64,000 bases of DNA from the NCBI GenBank assembly GCA_963805505.1, contig CAWDUP010000007.1, forward strand, positions 992,001 to 1,056,000, given 5' to 3'. Below are positions 24,399 through 32,189 of the stretch, in pieces (position 1 is the first letter of the stretch; every line of letters starts with the position of its first letter). Position numbers and translations under genes: made by a program. This DNA is from JANPBY01 sp963805505 (GTDB lineage: Bacteria > Actinomycetota > Actinomycetes > DATJPE01). The notes below the pieces were generated by a model. The model saw only the letters and a list, made by a program, of their open reading frames with translations. It was not told the DNA's origin and ran no database searches.

Positions 24399-25670
24399 TC
24401 AGGGTCTGATGTGGCCGTCGCCGGTGACGACGTAGGTCGTCGAGGTGAGTTCCGGAAGGCCCATGGGGCCGCGGGCGTGCAGCTTCTGCGTGGAGATCCC
24501 GATCTCGGCCCCGAACCCGAACTCGCCACCGTCGGTGAAGCGGGTCGAAGCGTTGACCATGACGGCGGCTGCGTCGACGCCTGCGACGAACCGCTGGGAG
24601 GCGACCACCGAATCGGTGACGATGGCCTCGGTGTGCCCCGTACCCCATCGCCGGATGTGCAGCAGCGCGTCGTCGAGGCTGTCCACGACGGCCGCGGCGA
24701 GGTCCAGCGACAGAAACTCTGCGCCCCAGTCCTCCTCGGTGGCCTCGACGAAGGTCACCGGTGAGTCGGCGGCGTACGGCGCCACGCGACTGTCACCGTG
24801 CACGGTCACGCCCGACTCGGCCAGGGCGGCCAGCGCGGTCGGCAAGAACCGCTCAGCCACTCCGGCATGGACCAGCACGGTCTCGGCCGCGTTGCACACC
24901 GACACCCGATGAGTCTTGGAGTTGAGCAGGATGGCGAGCGCCTTGTCGAGGTCGGCGTGCTCGTCGACGTAGACGTGGCAGTTGCCCACCCCGGTCTCTA
25001 TCACCGGGACCGTGGACCCGTCCACGACCGACCGGATGAGCGCCGCGCCACCGCGGGGGATCAGCACGTCCACCAGGCCGCGGGCGGTCATCAGGTGCTT
25101 GACGGCCTCATGGGTCTCGCCGGGTACGAGCTGGACCGAATCCGCGGGCAGCCCGGTGGCCGCCAGGGCCTCGCGCATCGCCGCGACGAGCGCCGCGTTG
25201 GACGCCGCCGCCGAGGAGGACCCGCGCAGGAGCACCGCATTACCGGACTTCAAGCCGAGCCCTGCGGCATCCACGGTGACGTTGGGGCGGGCCTCGTAGA
25301 CGATCCCGACCACCCCGAGCGGCACCCGGACCTGCCGCACGGTCAGACCGTTGGGCAAGGTGAAGCCCCGCACCACCTCGCCCACCGGATCGGGCAGGTC
25401 GGCGACCTCGCGCAGAGCTTGGCTCATCGCTTCCAGCCGGTCAGGCGTCAATCTCAGGCGGTCGACGATGCCCGCAGCCGTTCCGGTGCTCTCGGCGCGA
25501 GATACGTCCGTCTCGTTCGCCGCGAGAATCGCGTCCGCGTCCGACCGCAGAGCCTGGGCCATCGCCACCAGTGCGGCGTCCTTGTCCTGGCGCGAGGCGC
25601 TCGCGAGCCGTACCGCCGCGGTCTTCGCCCGCCGCGCGGTCTCGAGCACGGCCTCGCGGTCATCCCCCAT
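24399..25670 (-). CDS. proA: Gamma-glutamyl phosphate reductase
   Basis: 423 residues from ATG at 25670. Aldehyde-dehydrogenase fold: VPLGVVGIVYEARPNVTVDA (NADPH region), VLLRGSSSAAASNAALV, the catalytic Cys in HRVSVCNAAETVLVH near 262, and the C-terminal GPMGLPELTSTTYVVTGDG. ProA reduces gamma-glutamyl phosphate to glutamate semialdehyde in proline synthesis. ProB lies 1 kb upstream on the same strand with a small conserved gene between. The immediate 5' flank is a 21-bp tandem repeat ending only ~23 bp before the start codon, which is unusual for a proA leader. Confidence 0.96.
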   Translation of the reverse strand: MGDDREAVLETARRAKTAAVRLASASRQDKDAALVAMAQALRSDADAILAANETDVSRAESTGTAAGIVDRLRLTPDRLEAMSQALREVADLPDPVGEVVRGFTLPNGLTVRQVRVPLGVVGIVYEARPNVTVDAAGLGLKSGNAVLLRGSSSAAASNAALVAAMREALAATGLPADSVQLVPGETHEAVKHLMTARGLVDVLIPRGGAALIRSVVDGSTVPVIETGVGNCHVYVDEHADLDKALAILLNSKTHRVSVCNAAETVLVHAGVAERFLPTALAALAESGVTVHGDSRVAPYAADSPVTFVEATEEDWGAEFLSLDLAAAVVDSLDDALLHIRRWGTGHTEAIVTDSVVASQRFVAGVDAAAVMVNASTRFTDGGEFGFGAEIGISTQKLHARGPMGLPELTSTTYVVTGDGHIRP

Positions 25671-25693
25671 GACTGGTCACCCATCCCGCACGA

Positions 25694-25795
25694 CTGCTCA
25701 CCGACCCCGCGTACCTGCTCACCGACCCCGCGTGGCTGCTCACCGACCCCGCGTACCTGCTCACCGACCCCGCGTGGCTGCTCACCCACGCATAC
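25694..25795. repeat. 21-bp tandem repeat upstream of proA
   Basis: The unit CTGCTCACCGACCCCGCGTAC and its variant ending TGG alternate through four exact-length copies (25694-25714, 25715-25735, 25736-25756, 25757-25777). A shortened copy follows at 25778-25795 and a fragment up to about 25806. On the minus strand the repeat keeps an open frame of heptads G-E-Q-(P/V)-R-G-V, out of frame with proA. Alternation of TAC and TGG endings implies a 42-bp higher-order unit. Confidence 0.9.
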
Positions 25796-25855
25796 CTGCT
25801 CACGCCTTCAGGATAACGAGCGCCGGACAGCGAGCGGCACCGTCGCCCCCACCCC

Positions 25856-25953
25856 CGCGCTTCACCCAGCAGGGCGCCCTTGGGACGGTGCCCAAACCCG
25901 GACATACCTGGCTTTTCAGTCAGCCAAAAGGGCGGCCCACTGGGTGAAGCGCG
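25856..25953. repeat. 98-bp inverted-repeat element
   Basis: Perfect 14-bp arms CGCGCTTCACCCAG (25856-25869) and CTGGGTGAAGCGCG (25940-25953) continue inward with mismatches for about 10 more bases. An inner dyad TTGGG-ACGGTG-CCCAA begins at 25880. The element is non-coding, sits between the proA tandem repeat and the small conserved gene, and looks like a REP/MITE-type palindromic unit or a strong RNA hairpin. Confidence 0.75.
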
Positions 25954-25967
25954 AAAGGTTTGGGGGG

Positions 25968-26363
25968 TTAGAAGGGGCGTACGGCTCCGGCCGGTACCAG
26001 TCGGACCGCGAGCTCGCCGGCGTGGCCGCGCCGCTGGAAGGTGCCGCGGTCGACCACCTCGAGCCCCACGACGTCCCAGGCCGGCAGGCCCGCCGAAGCC
26101 CGATGCGTCTCCCACAGCCGCAGCGCCAAGATCGCGGCGTCGGCGACGTCGACGGCTTCCTCCCAGTAGGACACCTCCGCCCGATCGGCGGCGTAGCGGC
26201 CGTTGAGCAGGAACGGGTGCTCGTGCGAGAGCTGCTCCAGAGCGGTGCGGATGACCGACGGCTCAACCCCCTCCCCCGCGACGGTGAGGGTGACGTGCCA
26301 CATGGCGGCATCGTCGACGCTGGTGCCGCCCTCGGCGCCCACCACCCCTTCCGGATCGTCCAC
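25968..26363 (-). CDS. Conserved hypothetical protein in the proA-proB interval
   Basis: 131 residues. The core from about residue 20 reads MWHVTLTVAGEGVEPSVIRT, then HEHPFLLNGRYAADRAEVSY and WEEAVDVADAAILALRLWET, with GLPAWDVVGLEVVDR toward the end. I recognise the pattern as a small alpha/beta protein that recurs beside proA/proB in actinobacteria, but no function is assigned. The start at 26363 is uncertain; the internal M of MWHV could be used. It is on the same strand as proB and proA, so it probably shares their transcript. Confidence 0.75.
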   Translation of the reverse strand: MDDPEGVVGAEGGTSVDDAAMWHVTLTVAGEGVEPSVIRTALEQLSHEHPFLLNGRYAADRAEVSYWEEAVDVADAAILALRLWETHRASAGLPAWDVVGLEVVDRGTFQRRGHAGELAVRLVPAGAVRPF

Positions 26364-26425
26364 GACACCTCCAGGGTCAGCGCACCAGTGCGGTCGACCG
26401 TTCCCGTGACGGATCTAGCGGCGGC

Positions 26426-27550
26426 TCACCGACGCAAGAGCACCAGGTCGTCGCGGTGCACGACCTCACGCTCGTACGCCGGTCCGAGCTCACGAGCCAG
26501 GTCACGGGTCGACCGGCCCAAGAGCCCGGGCAGTTCGGTCACTCCAAAGTTGACCAGCCCGCGGGCCACTGCGTAGCCACTTTCGTCGAGAAGGTCCACC
26601 GGATCGCCCGCTTCGAAGTCACCGTCGACCCCGGTGATGCCCGCTGGAAGGAGAGACAAACGCCGTTCGACCACAGCCAGGACAGCCCCTGGGTCCAGCC
26701 ACAGCCGACCGCGCGGCGTCGCGGCGTGCGCGAGCCACAGCAGGCGCGTGCGTGTTCGGGCACCGGTCGGCGTGAAGCACGTGCCGACCTCGTCGCCGGC
26801 CAACGCCGCGGCGGCGTGCGCCGTCGATGCCAAGACCACGTGCATGCCGGCCCCCGTCGCGATCCGAGCGGCCTCGACCTTCGTGGCCATTCCGCCCGTC
26901 CCGACACCCGCGCCGCCGCGCTTGCCCAGCAGCACACCTGCCAGGTCGGCATCGCCGGCAACCACGGTGAGGCGCCGTGTGCCGCTCCGCGCCGGGTCGG
27001 CGTCGTGGAGACCGTCCACGTCGGACAGGAGGACCAGGAGGTCGGCATGCAGCAGGTGGGCCACCAGCGCCGCCAACCGATCGTTGTCGCCTACCCGAAT
27101 CTCATCCGTCGCGACCGTGTCGTTCTCGTTGACGACGGGGACGATGCCCAGCTCCAGCAAGCGATACAGCGTCCGTTGAGCGTTGCGGTAGTGCGCCCGT
27201 CGAACCACATCGGCGGCGGTCAGCAGCACCTGACCGACCTGCGCGCCGTGGGCAGCGAACGCCTCGGTGTAGCGATGGACGAGTGCGCCCTGGCCGACGC
27301 TTGCGGCGGCCTGCTGGGTTGCCAGGTCACGGGGTCGACGCTTGAGGCCCAAGGGTGCGAGCCCCGCCGCGATCGCTCCAGAGGAGACGAGCACCACCTC
27401 GTGGCCCCGGGCACGGTGGGCCGCGAGCACGTCGACCAGCGACCGTACGGCCGCGTCGTCGATCGAACCGGCCGGCGTCGTGATCGAGGACGAGCCCACC
27501 TTGACGACGACTCTGTGGGCCGCGGCCACCTCTGGACGGGCCACGTTCAC
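26426..27550 (-). CDS. proB: Glutamate 5-kinase
   Basis: 374 residues from GTG at 27550, overlapping the obgE stop (GTGA). Amino-acid-kinase motifs: RVVVKVGSSSITTPAGSIDD at the N-terminus, LVSSGAIAAGLAPLGLKRRP, NENDTVATDEIRVGDNDRLA, and GGMATKVEAARIATGAGMHV. The C-terminal ~80 residues form a PUA domain (GRLWLDPGAVLAVVERRLSL). ProB phosphorylates glutamate, the first step of proline synthesis, and is usually inhibited by proline. It is coupled to obgE and followed by the conserved small gene and proA. Confidence 0.96.
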   Translation of the reverse strand: MNVARPEVAAAHRVVVKVGSSSITTPAGSIDDAAVRSLVDVLAAHRARGHEVVLVSSGAIAAGLAPLGLKRRPRDLATQQAAASVGQGALVHRYTEAFAAHGAQVGQVLLTAADVVRRAHYRNAQRTLYRLLELGIVPVVNENDTVATDEIRVGDNDRLAALVAHLLHADLLVLLSDVDGLHDADPARSGTRRLTVVAGDADLAGVLLGKRGGAGVGTGGMATKVEAARIATGAGMHVVLASTAHAAAALAGDEVGTCFTPTGARTRTRLLWLAHAATPRGRLWLDPGAVLAVVERRLSLLPAGITGVDGDFEAGDPVDLLDESGYAVARGLVNFGVTELPGLLGRSTRDLARELGPAYEREVVHRDDLVLLRR

Positions 27551-28902
27551 CCGCGGCCGTCCAGCCTCAGATCCGTGCCCCGCGGGCCGGGCAGGTTGCC
27601 CGAACCGGCCTCGATCGTTGGCTCCCAGTCGAAGACCCAACCGTCCTCCCCGCCGATGACGACCTCGGCGCCGGGCTGTGCGCCCAGCTCGACGAGCTTG
27701 GCCTCGATCCCGATCCGGGCGAGCCGGTCGGCGAGGTAGCCGACCGCCTCGTCGTTGCTGAAGTCGGTCTGCCGCATCCATCGTTCGGGACGCTCGCCGC
27801 GCACCCGAAACCGTTCGCCCTCCCGAGTCACCGTGAAGTCGGCGTCGTTGACGGCCTTGGGCCGCAGCACGATGCGGGGCGCCTCGGTGTCGACCTCGGC
27901 CGCTCTCGCTTCCGCGACCATCGCCGCCATGGCGAAGGTCAGCTCGCGCAGTCCTTCCTGCGAGACCGCCGACACGGCGAAGACCGGGTAGCCACGCTCT
28001 TCGAGGATCGGGGTGACCAGCTCGGCGAGCTCACGCCCTTCCGGGACGTCGACCTTGTTGAGGGCCACCAGCCGGGGACGGTCGGCGAGCCCGCCGTACT
28101 CCGCCAGCTCGGCTTCGATGACATCCAGGTCGCTCACCGGGTCGCGACCGGGCTCGAGCGTTGCGCAGTCGAGCACGTGAACCAGCGCGGCGCAGCGCTC
28201 GACGTGCCGCAGGAACTCAAGCCCCAGGCCTTTGCCCTCGCTCGCTCCGGGGATCAGGCCGGGCACGTCGGCCACGGTGTAACGGACGTCCCCTGCCCGG
28301 ACGACGCCGAGGTTGGGAGCCAGCGTCGTGAACGGATAATCAGCGACCTTCGGACGCGCGGCGGAGATCGACGCCACGAGGCTGGACTTGCCCGCACTGG
28401 GATATCCGACCAGGCCGATGTCGGCCACGGTCTTCAGCTCCAGCACCACGTCACCTGACCACCCGGGCTCGCCGAGAAGCGCGAAACCAGGGGCCTTGCG
28501 TCGTTGGCTGGCCAGGGCCGCGTTGCCGAGACCGCCCCGGCCGCCGGCGGCAATGACGTACGTCATCCCGGCGCCGAGCAGGTCGACGAGAACCTCGCCG
28601 TCCTCGGCGCGCACGATCGTGCCGTTCGGCACGGGGAGCACGAGATCCTCACCGTTGGCGCCATTGCGGTGCGCGCCCTGGCCGGGCTTGCCGGAGGTCG
28701 CCTTCCGATGGGGCGCGTGGTGGTAGTCGAGCAGCGTGGTGACGTTGGGGTCGACCACGAGGATCACATCGCCGCCGTTCCCGCCGTTGCCGCCGTCGGG
28801 GCCGCCGAGCGGCTTGAACTTCTCCCGGTGGACCGAGGCGCAGCCGTGCCCGCCGTTGCCGGAGGCGACGTGGAGCACGACGTGGTCGACGAACGTCGTC
28901 AC
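27547..28902 (-). CDS. obgE: Obg-family GTPase
   Basis: 451 residues from GTG at 28902, with AGGAGG about 12 bp upstream; the longer open frame start lacks conservation. The Gly-rich Obg domain (about 1-158) contains HVASGNGGHGCASVHREKFK and GGRGGLGNAALASQRRKAPG. The G domain follows with P-loop DIGLVGYPSAGKSSLVASIS and switch region DVPGLIPGASEGKGLGLEFL. A C-terminal OCT domain lies at ~345-425. Obg assists 50S assembly and responds to ppGpp. An intrinsic-type hairpin with a pyrimidine tail lies between rpmA and this gene and may attenuate its expression. Confidence 0.96.
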   Translation of the reverse strand: MTTFVDHVVLHVASGNGGHGCASVHREKFKPLGGPDGGNGGNGGDVILVVDPNVTTLLDYHHAPHRKATSGKPGQGAHRNGANGEDLVLPVPNGTIVRAEDGEVLVDLLGAGMTYVIAAGGRGGLGNAALASQRRKAPGFALLGEPGWSGDVVLELKTVADIGLVGYPSAGKSSLVASISAARPKVADYPFTTLAPNLGVVRAGDVRYTVADVPGLIPGASEGKGLGLEFLRHVERCAALVHVLDCATLEPGRDPVSDLDVIEAELAEYGGLADRPRLVALNKVDVPEGRELAELVTPILEERGYPVFAVSAVSQEGLRELTFAMAAMVAEARAAEVDTEAPRIVLRPKAVNDADFTVTREGERFRVRGERPERWMRQTDFSNDEAVGYLADRLARIGIEAKLVELGAQPGAEVVIGGEDGWVFDWEPTIEAGSGNLPGPRGTDLRLDGRG

Positions 28903-28942
28903 GGCCGGGTCACCTCCTGGTTCGGGTCGCGTCGGTTGCTGC

Positions 28943-28983
28943 GGAAAGAAGAAGGGCGGCGACCCCATGCCGGGGTGCCGCCC
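28943..28983 (-). terminator. Intrinsic terminator between rpmA and obgE
   Basis: GGGCGGC-A-CCCC then a 5-nt loop and GGGG-T-CGCCGCCC (28983-28954 on the minus strand) form an almost perfect 12-bp stem. It is followed by TTCTTCTTTCC (28953-28943), a usable U-rich tail. It is 20 bp after the rpmA stop and 41 bp before the obgE start, so it probably reduces read-through from ribosomal genes into obgE-proB. Confidence 0.75.
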
Positions 28984-29004
28984 ATCTGGTGGTCAGGATC
29001 GACC

Positions 29005-29268
29005 TCAGGCGGAGGTCTCCGCCGGAACGATGTTGACCACGCGGCGACCACGCCGGGAGCCGAACTCCACGGCCCCCGCCTGGAGCGCGAACAGCGTGTC
29101 ATCGTCGCCGCGCCCAACGCCGGTGCCGGGGTGGAAGTGCGTGCCACGCTGGCGGACGATGATCTCTCCGGCGTTGACGAGCTGGCCGCCGAAGCGCTTG
29201 ACGCCGAGTCGCTGAGAGTTGGAGTCCCGCCCGTTTCGGGTCGAGCTTGCGCCCTTTTTGTGTGCCAT
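29005..29268 (-). CDS. rpmA: 50S ribosomal protein L27
   Basis: 87 residues. MAHKKGASSTRNGRDSNSQR, then LGVKRFGGQLVNAGEIIVRQ and RGTHFHPGTGVGRGDDDTLF are complete L27 signatures. There is no cleavable N-terminal extension of the Firmicutes type, since the protein starts directly at MAHKKG. L27 reaches into the peptidyl-transferase centre. It follows rplU by about 50 bp and precedes a U-tailed hairpin before obgE. Confidence 0.97.
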   Translation of the reverse strand: MAHKKGASSTRNGRDSNSQRLGVKRFGGQLVNAGEIIVRQRGTHFHPGTGVGRGDDDTLFALQAGAVEFGSRRGRRVVNIVPAETSA

Positions 29269-29319
29269 CGGTCTGCCTCTGTCGTCTCTGGGTGGTTTCG
29301 CGTGCGGTGGTTTGGGGGG

Positions 29320-29673
29320 CTACTTCGACGTGGACTTCGTTGTCGACTTCGCTGTCGACTTCGATGTCGACCCGATGCCGGTGACCCGGACGAGCGTCAG
29401 CTTGGAACGGTGGCCCATCCGCTTGCGATAGCCGGTCTTGTTCTTGTACTTCAAGATGTCGATCTTCGGCCCCTTCGTGGCGCTCAAGATCTCACCGGTC
29501 ACGCTGACCTGGGCCAGCGACTTGGCGTCGGAGGTGACCGAGTCACCGTCGACGAGAAGCAGGGCCGGGAAAACCACCTCGGAGCCAGGATCCCCGGGCT
29601 GCCGGTCGATCTCGATGACATCGCCGACGGCGACCTTCTCCTGACGGCCACCGGCGCGAACGATCGCGTACAC
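29320..29673 (-). CDS. rplU: 50S ribosomal protein L21 with a repetitive Lys/Ser/Thr tail
   Basis: 117 residues from GTG at 29673; the longer open frame upstream runs into the ABC gene and is not coding. YAIVRAGGRQEKVAVGDVIE and GPKIDILKYKNKTGYRKRMG are standard L21, which binds 23S rRNA. The protein then extends with STSKSTAKSTTKSTSK, four S-T/S-x-K tetrads encoded by a near 12-bp DNA repeat (about 29322-29372). Typical L21 ends near residue 102, so this tail is an addition. It heads the rplU-rpmA unit from the promoter at 29777-29805. Confidence 0.96.
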   Translation of the reverse strand: MYAIVRAGGRQEKVAVGDVIEIDRQPGDPGSEVVFPALLLVDGDSVTSDAKSLAQVSVTGEILSATKGPKIDILKYKNKTGYRKRMGHRSKLTLVRVTGIGSTSKSTAKSTTKSTSK

Positions 29674-29709
29674 CGCGGACTCCCTGCTTTCGCCTGTCGT
29701 GATTTGAGC

Positions 29710-29751
29710 GTTCCCCGAGCACGCCACAAGAGGGCGGGCACACAGGGGAAC
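29710..29751 (-). promoter_or_regulatory. rplU 5'-leader hairpin (candidate ribosomal-protein leader)
   Basis: GTTCCCC and GGGGAAC form a perfect 7-bp outer stem around an inner, partly paired GTGCCCGCC/GGCGTGCTC arm. It lies in the untranslated leader between the promoter and the rplU start, 37 bp before the start codon. Position and length fit an autoregulatory L21-type leader; I could not match a known leader consensus. Confidence 0.45.
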
Positions 29752-29776
29752 GGCGCGCTGCGCACGCCGACGCTCT

Positions 29777-29805
29777 AGGGTACGGGTCCCTCGTTCGAGG
29801 GTCAA
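29777..29805 (-). promoter_or_regulatory. rplU-rpmA promoter
   Basis: On the minus strand TTGACC (29805-29800), a 17-bp spacer and TACCCT (29782-29777) form a near-consensus sigma-A-type promoter, about 104 bp before the rplU start. The spacer contains the dyad CCCTCG-AA-CGAGGG, which overlaps the -35 edge and could be a repressor site. Confidence 0.75.
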
Positions 29806-29869
29806 AACGCCCGGATTCGAAGCAATCCCCCCAGCCAGTCTCCGGGCCCGACCCCAACCCTCGCGCCGG

Positions 29870-30550
29870 TCAGGCCAGCGTGGATCCGCCCACGGGTGAG
29901 GGTACGAGGCGCACGACCCGATCCGCGACGACCCCGGCCTCGGCAGCGTCGTGCGTGACATGGATCGCCGGCGTCCCGAGGCGCTTGAGAAGCCCACGTA
30001 CGTCGGCGGCCAACCGATCGCGGAGATCACGATCCAGAGCGCCGAACGGCTCATCGAGCAGGAGCAGCCGGGGACTTGGGGCGAGTGCGCGCGCCAGCGC
30101 AACCCGCTGCGCCTCACCGCCGGACAGGGTCGCCACCGAACGCGAGCCATGGTCGGGCAGCTCGACCAACGACAACAGCTCCGCCACCCGCGGGCCGCGC
30201 TCCGCCCGTGGCGTCCCCGATGCCGCCAGGCCGTACGCCACGTTCGCCGCCACGTCGAGGTGCGGGAACAGCACTGCGTCCTGGAATACCAGCCCGAAGC
30301 CCCTGCGGTGCGGAGGTGTCGCCGACAGCGACTCACCGTTCCAACACACAGTCCCCGCATCAGGAGCGAGCAGGCCGGCGACCACCCGCAACAGCGAGGA
30401 CTTCCCCGAGCCGCTCGGCCCGAGCAGCGCCACGATCTCCTCGCGGCCCACCTCGAGATTCACCTGACGCAACAGCGGACGCTGGTCGTAGGACACCTCG
30501 ACCCCGGCCAGCGCGAGCCCGCCCTGGCCGACCGATGCGCTACCGGTCAC
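29870..30550 (-). CDS. ABC transporter ATPase, thiamine-type (ThiQ-like)
   Basis: 226 residues from GTG at 30550, overlapping the permease stop (GTGA). Walker A GPSGSGKSSLLRVVAG near residue 43, the Q-loop FGLVFQDAVLFPHLDVAANV, signature TLSGGEAQRVALARALAPSP near 135, and Walker B RLLLLDEPFGALDRDL near 155. It powers the importer whose fused permease and lipoprotein lie upstream. The length is typical of ThiQ, without the C-terminal regulatory domain of larger importers. The set is under a TPP riboswitch, so thiamine or a precursor is the likely substrate. Confidence 0.88.
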   Translation of the reverse strand: MTGSASVGQGGLALAGVEVSYDQRPLLRQVNLEVGREEIVALLGPSGSGKSSLLRVVAGLLAPDAGTVCWNGESLSATPPHRRGFGLVFQDAVLFPHLDVAANVAYGLAASGTPRAERGPRVAELLSLVELPDHGSRSVATLSGGEAQRVALARALAPSPRLLLLDEPFGALDRDLRDRLAADVRGLLKRLGTPAIHVTHDAAEAGVVADRVVRLVPSPVGGSTLA

Positions 30551-32148
30551 AGCGAACCCGCCCGATCGCTGCGCCACCGGTCGGCGAGCAGCACGACGGC
30601 AGCCGTCACGAGCATGAGCAGGGTCGAAGCAGCGGCCGCCTCTCCGACATTCGCCTCCCCGGGTCGACCGAGCAACCGCACGACCACGACAGGCAACGTG
30701 GGCTCCGAGGATCGCGCAAGGAACGCGGTGGCGCCGAACTCCCCCAGCGACACCGCCGCAGCCAGGCCCGCGCCGACGGCCAGCGCCCGGGCCAGCGCGC
30801 GGCCGTCCACCGTCCGCCACGTGCGCCAGGTCGAGGCACCAAGGGTTGCGGCCACCTGCCGCAACCGAGGATCGATGGAGCGGAGCACGGGCAAGGTCAC
30901 CGCGATGACGAGGGGTACGGCCACCAGCGCGTGCCCAAGCGGGACCAGGAACCACGACCCGCGCAGGTCGAGGGGCGCTCGGCTGAACGCGACCAGCAGC
31001 CCGAAGCCGACGGTCACCGCGGAGGCGCCGAGCGGAAGCATCAACCAGGTTTCGAGGCTCCGGCCCCCCCGGCGCGAGTACGCGACAGCACAAGACGCGA
31101 GCCCACCTATGACGACGGCGACGACGACCGTGGCTGCCGCGTAGCCAAGGGAGGTGCGCACGGAGGCGGCGATGTCGACATCACGAGTGGTCACCGGAGC
31201 TGCGAACAGTCCGCGCCACCACGCCAGCCCCCAGTGGTCCCGGACCCGCAAGGAGGACAGCAGCAGGGCGAGCATCGGCAGCGTGATCGCGGCGACTTCG
31301 ACCACCGCGAGGCCCACAAGCAGCCTCGGCCCAACTCCTCGAATGCGACCGCGCACCTCCCCGCTGGGACGAAGCCGTTGGCTCACCGCCAACCGTGCCT
31401 GCAGCCGCGCCGCCACCACCAGCACGAGGACCACGGCGAGCAGCTGGACGATGGCGAGAGCCGCCGCGCCGGACAGGTCCAGCAGCTGAGCCGTCCGTCG
31501 GTAGATCTCCACCTCGAGGGTCGGGTGTCTGGGGCCGCCGAGCACCAGGACGACCCCGAAGGAGGTGAACGTGAAACAGAAGATCAGCGCCGCGGCGGCC
31601 AGGACGGCTGGTCGCAGGAGCGGCCACGTCACCGTGCGGAAGGCATGCCAGGGAGTGGCCCCGAGCGTTCGTGCCGCCTGGTCGTAGCGCGGGTCGAGGG
31701 TGCCCAGCAGGCCCCCGACGACGCGCACCACGACGGCGACGTTGAAGAAGACGTGCGCCAGCAGGATCGCCGCGACGGTGCCGTTCCATGCCGCGGGCAG
31801 CAGCGCGCGAAACGCCGTACCCACCACCACGGTGGGAAGCACGAACGGCACCGTGACCAGTGCGAGCATCAACCGTCGGCCGGGGAGCCGGTATCGGTGC
31901 AGCACGTAGGCGATCGGCAGGCCTGCCACCAGGGTCAGGCCGGTGCTCACCACGGCTTGCCAGAGCGTGAACCAGGCGATCGAGCGGGTCGATGCCTTGC
32001 CGAGGACGGCCAGCCCGGCGGGGTCCCATCCTCGGGCGAGCACCGATCCGAACGGCCAGGCAAGGAAGAGCACGAGGAAGGCCACCGGCACCAGGCCGAG
32101 GATCCAGGCGGGTGGAGTTCCGACTCCTCGCAGCGTCGACCGAGGCAC
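30547..32148 (-). CDS. ABC permease, fused two-domain ThiP-like
   Basis: 533 residues from GTG at 32148, with GAGAAG upstream; GTG at 32214 is an alternative that would overlap the lipoprotein gene. About 12 membrane spans form two permease halves, each with an EAA-like loop: DQAARTLGATPWHAFRTVTW in the first, RQVAATLGASTWRTWRTVDG in the second. This two-in-one layout is characteristic of ThiP and some iron importers. It lies between the lipoprotein (41 bp upstream) and the ATPase (4-bp overlap), giving a complete importer. Longer upstream open frame is antisense-like and not conserved. Confidence 0.87.
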   Translation of the reverse strand: MPRSTLRGVGTPPAWILGLVPVAFLVLFLAWPFGSVLARGWDPAGLAVLGKASTRSIAWFTLWQAVVSTGLTLVAGLPIAYVLHRYRLPGRRLMLALVTVPFVLPTVVVGTAFRALLPAAWNGTVAAILLAHVFFNVAVVVRVVGGLLGTLDPRYDQAARTLGATPWHAFRTVTWPLLRPAVLAAAALIFCFTFTSFGVVLVLGGPRHPTLEVEIYRRTAQLLDLSGAAALAIVQLLAVVLVLVVAARLQARLAVSQRLRPSGEVRGRIRGVGPRLLVGLAVVEVAAITLPMLALLLSSLRVRDHWGLAWWRGLFAAPVTTRDVDIAASVRTSLGYAAATVVVAVVIGGLASCAVAYSRRGGRSLETWLMLPLGASAVTVGFGLLVAFSRAPLDLRGSWFLVPLGHALVAVPLVIAVTLPVLRSIDPRLRQVAATLGASTWRTWRTVDGRALARALAVGAGLAAAVSLGEFGATAFLARSSEPTLPVVVVRLLGRPGEANVGEAAAASTLLMLVTAAVVLLADRWRSDRAGSL

Positions 32149-32189
32149 CCCGGCGATCTTCTCGGGGTGACGTGAAGGCGCGGTCAGCG

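Noticed and set aside
25454..25789. 111-residue minus-strand ORF containing the GEQxRGV heptads
   Set aside because: It overlaps proA out of frame; after the repeat the sequence is an Arg/Pro-rich shadow. I report the DNA repeat instead.
25694..25806. CRISPR array
   Set aside because: Units are directly contiguous with no unique spacers and no cas genes are nearby.
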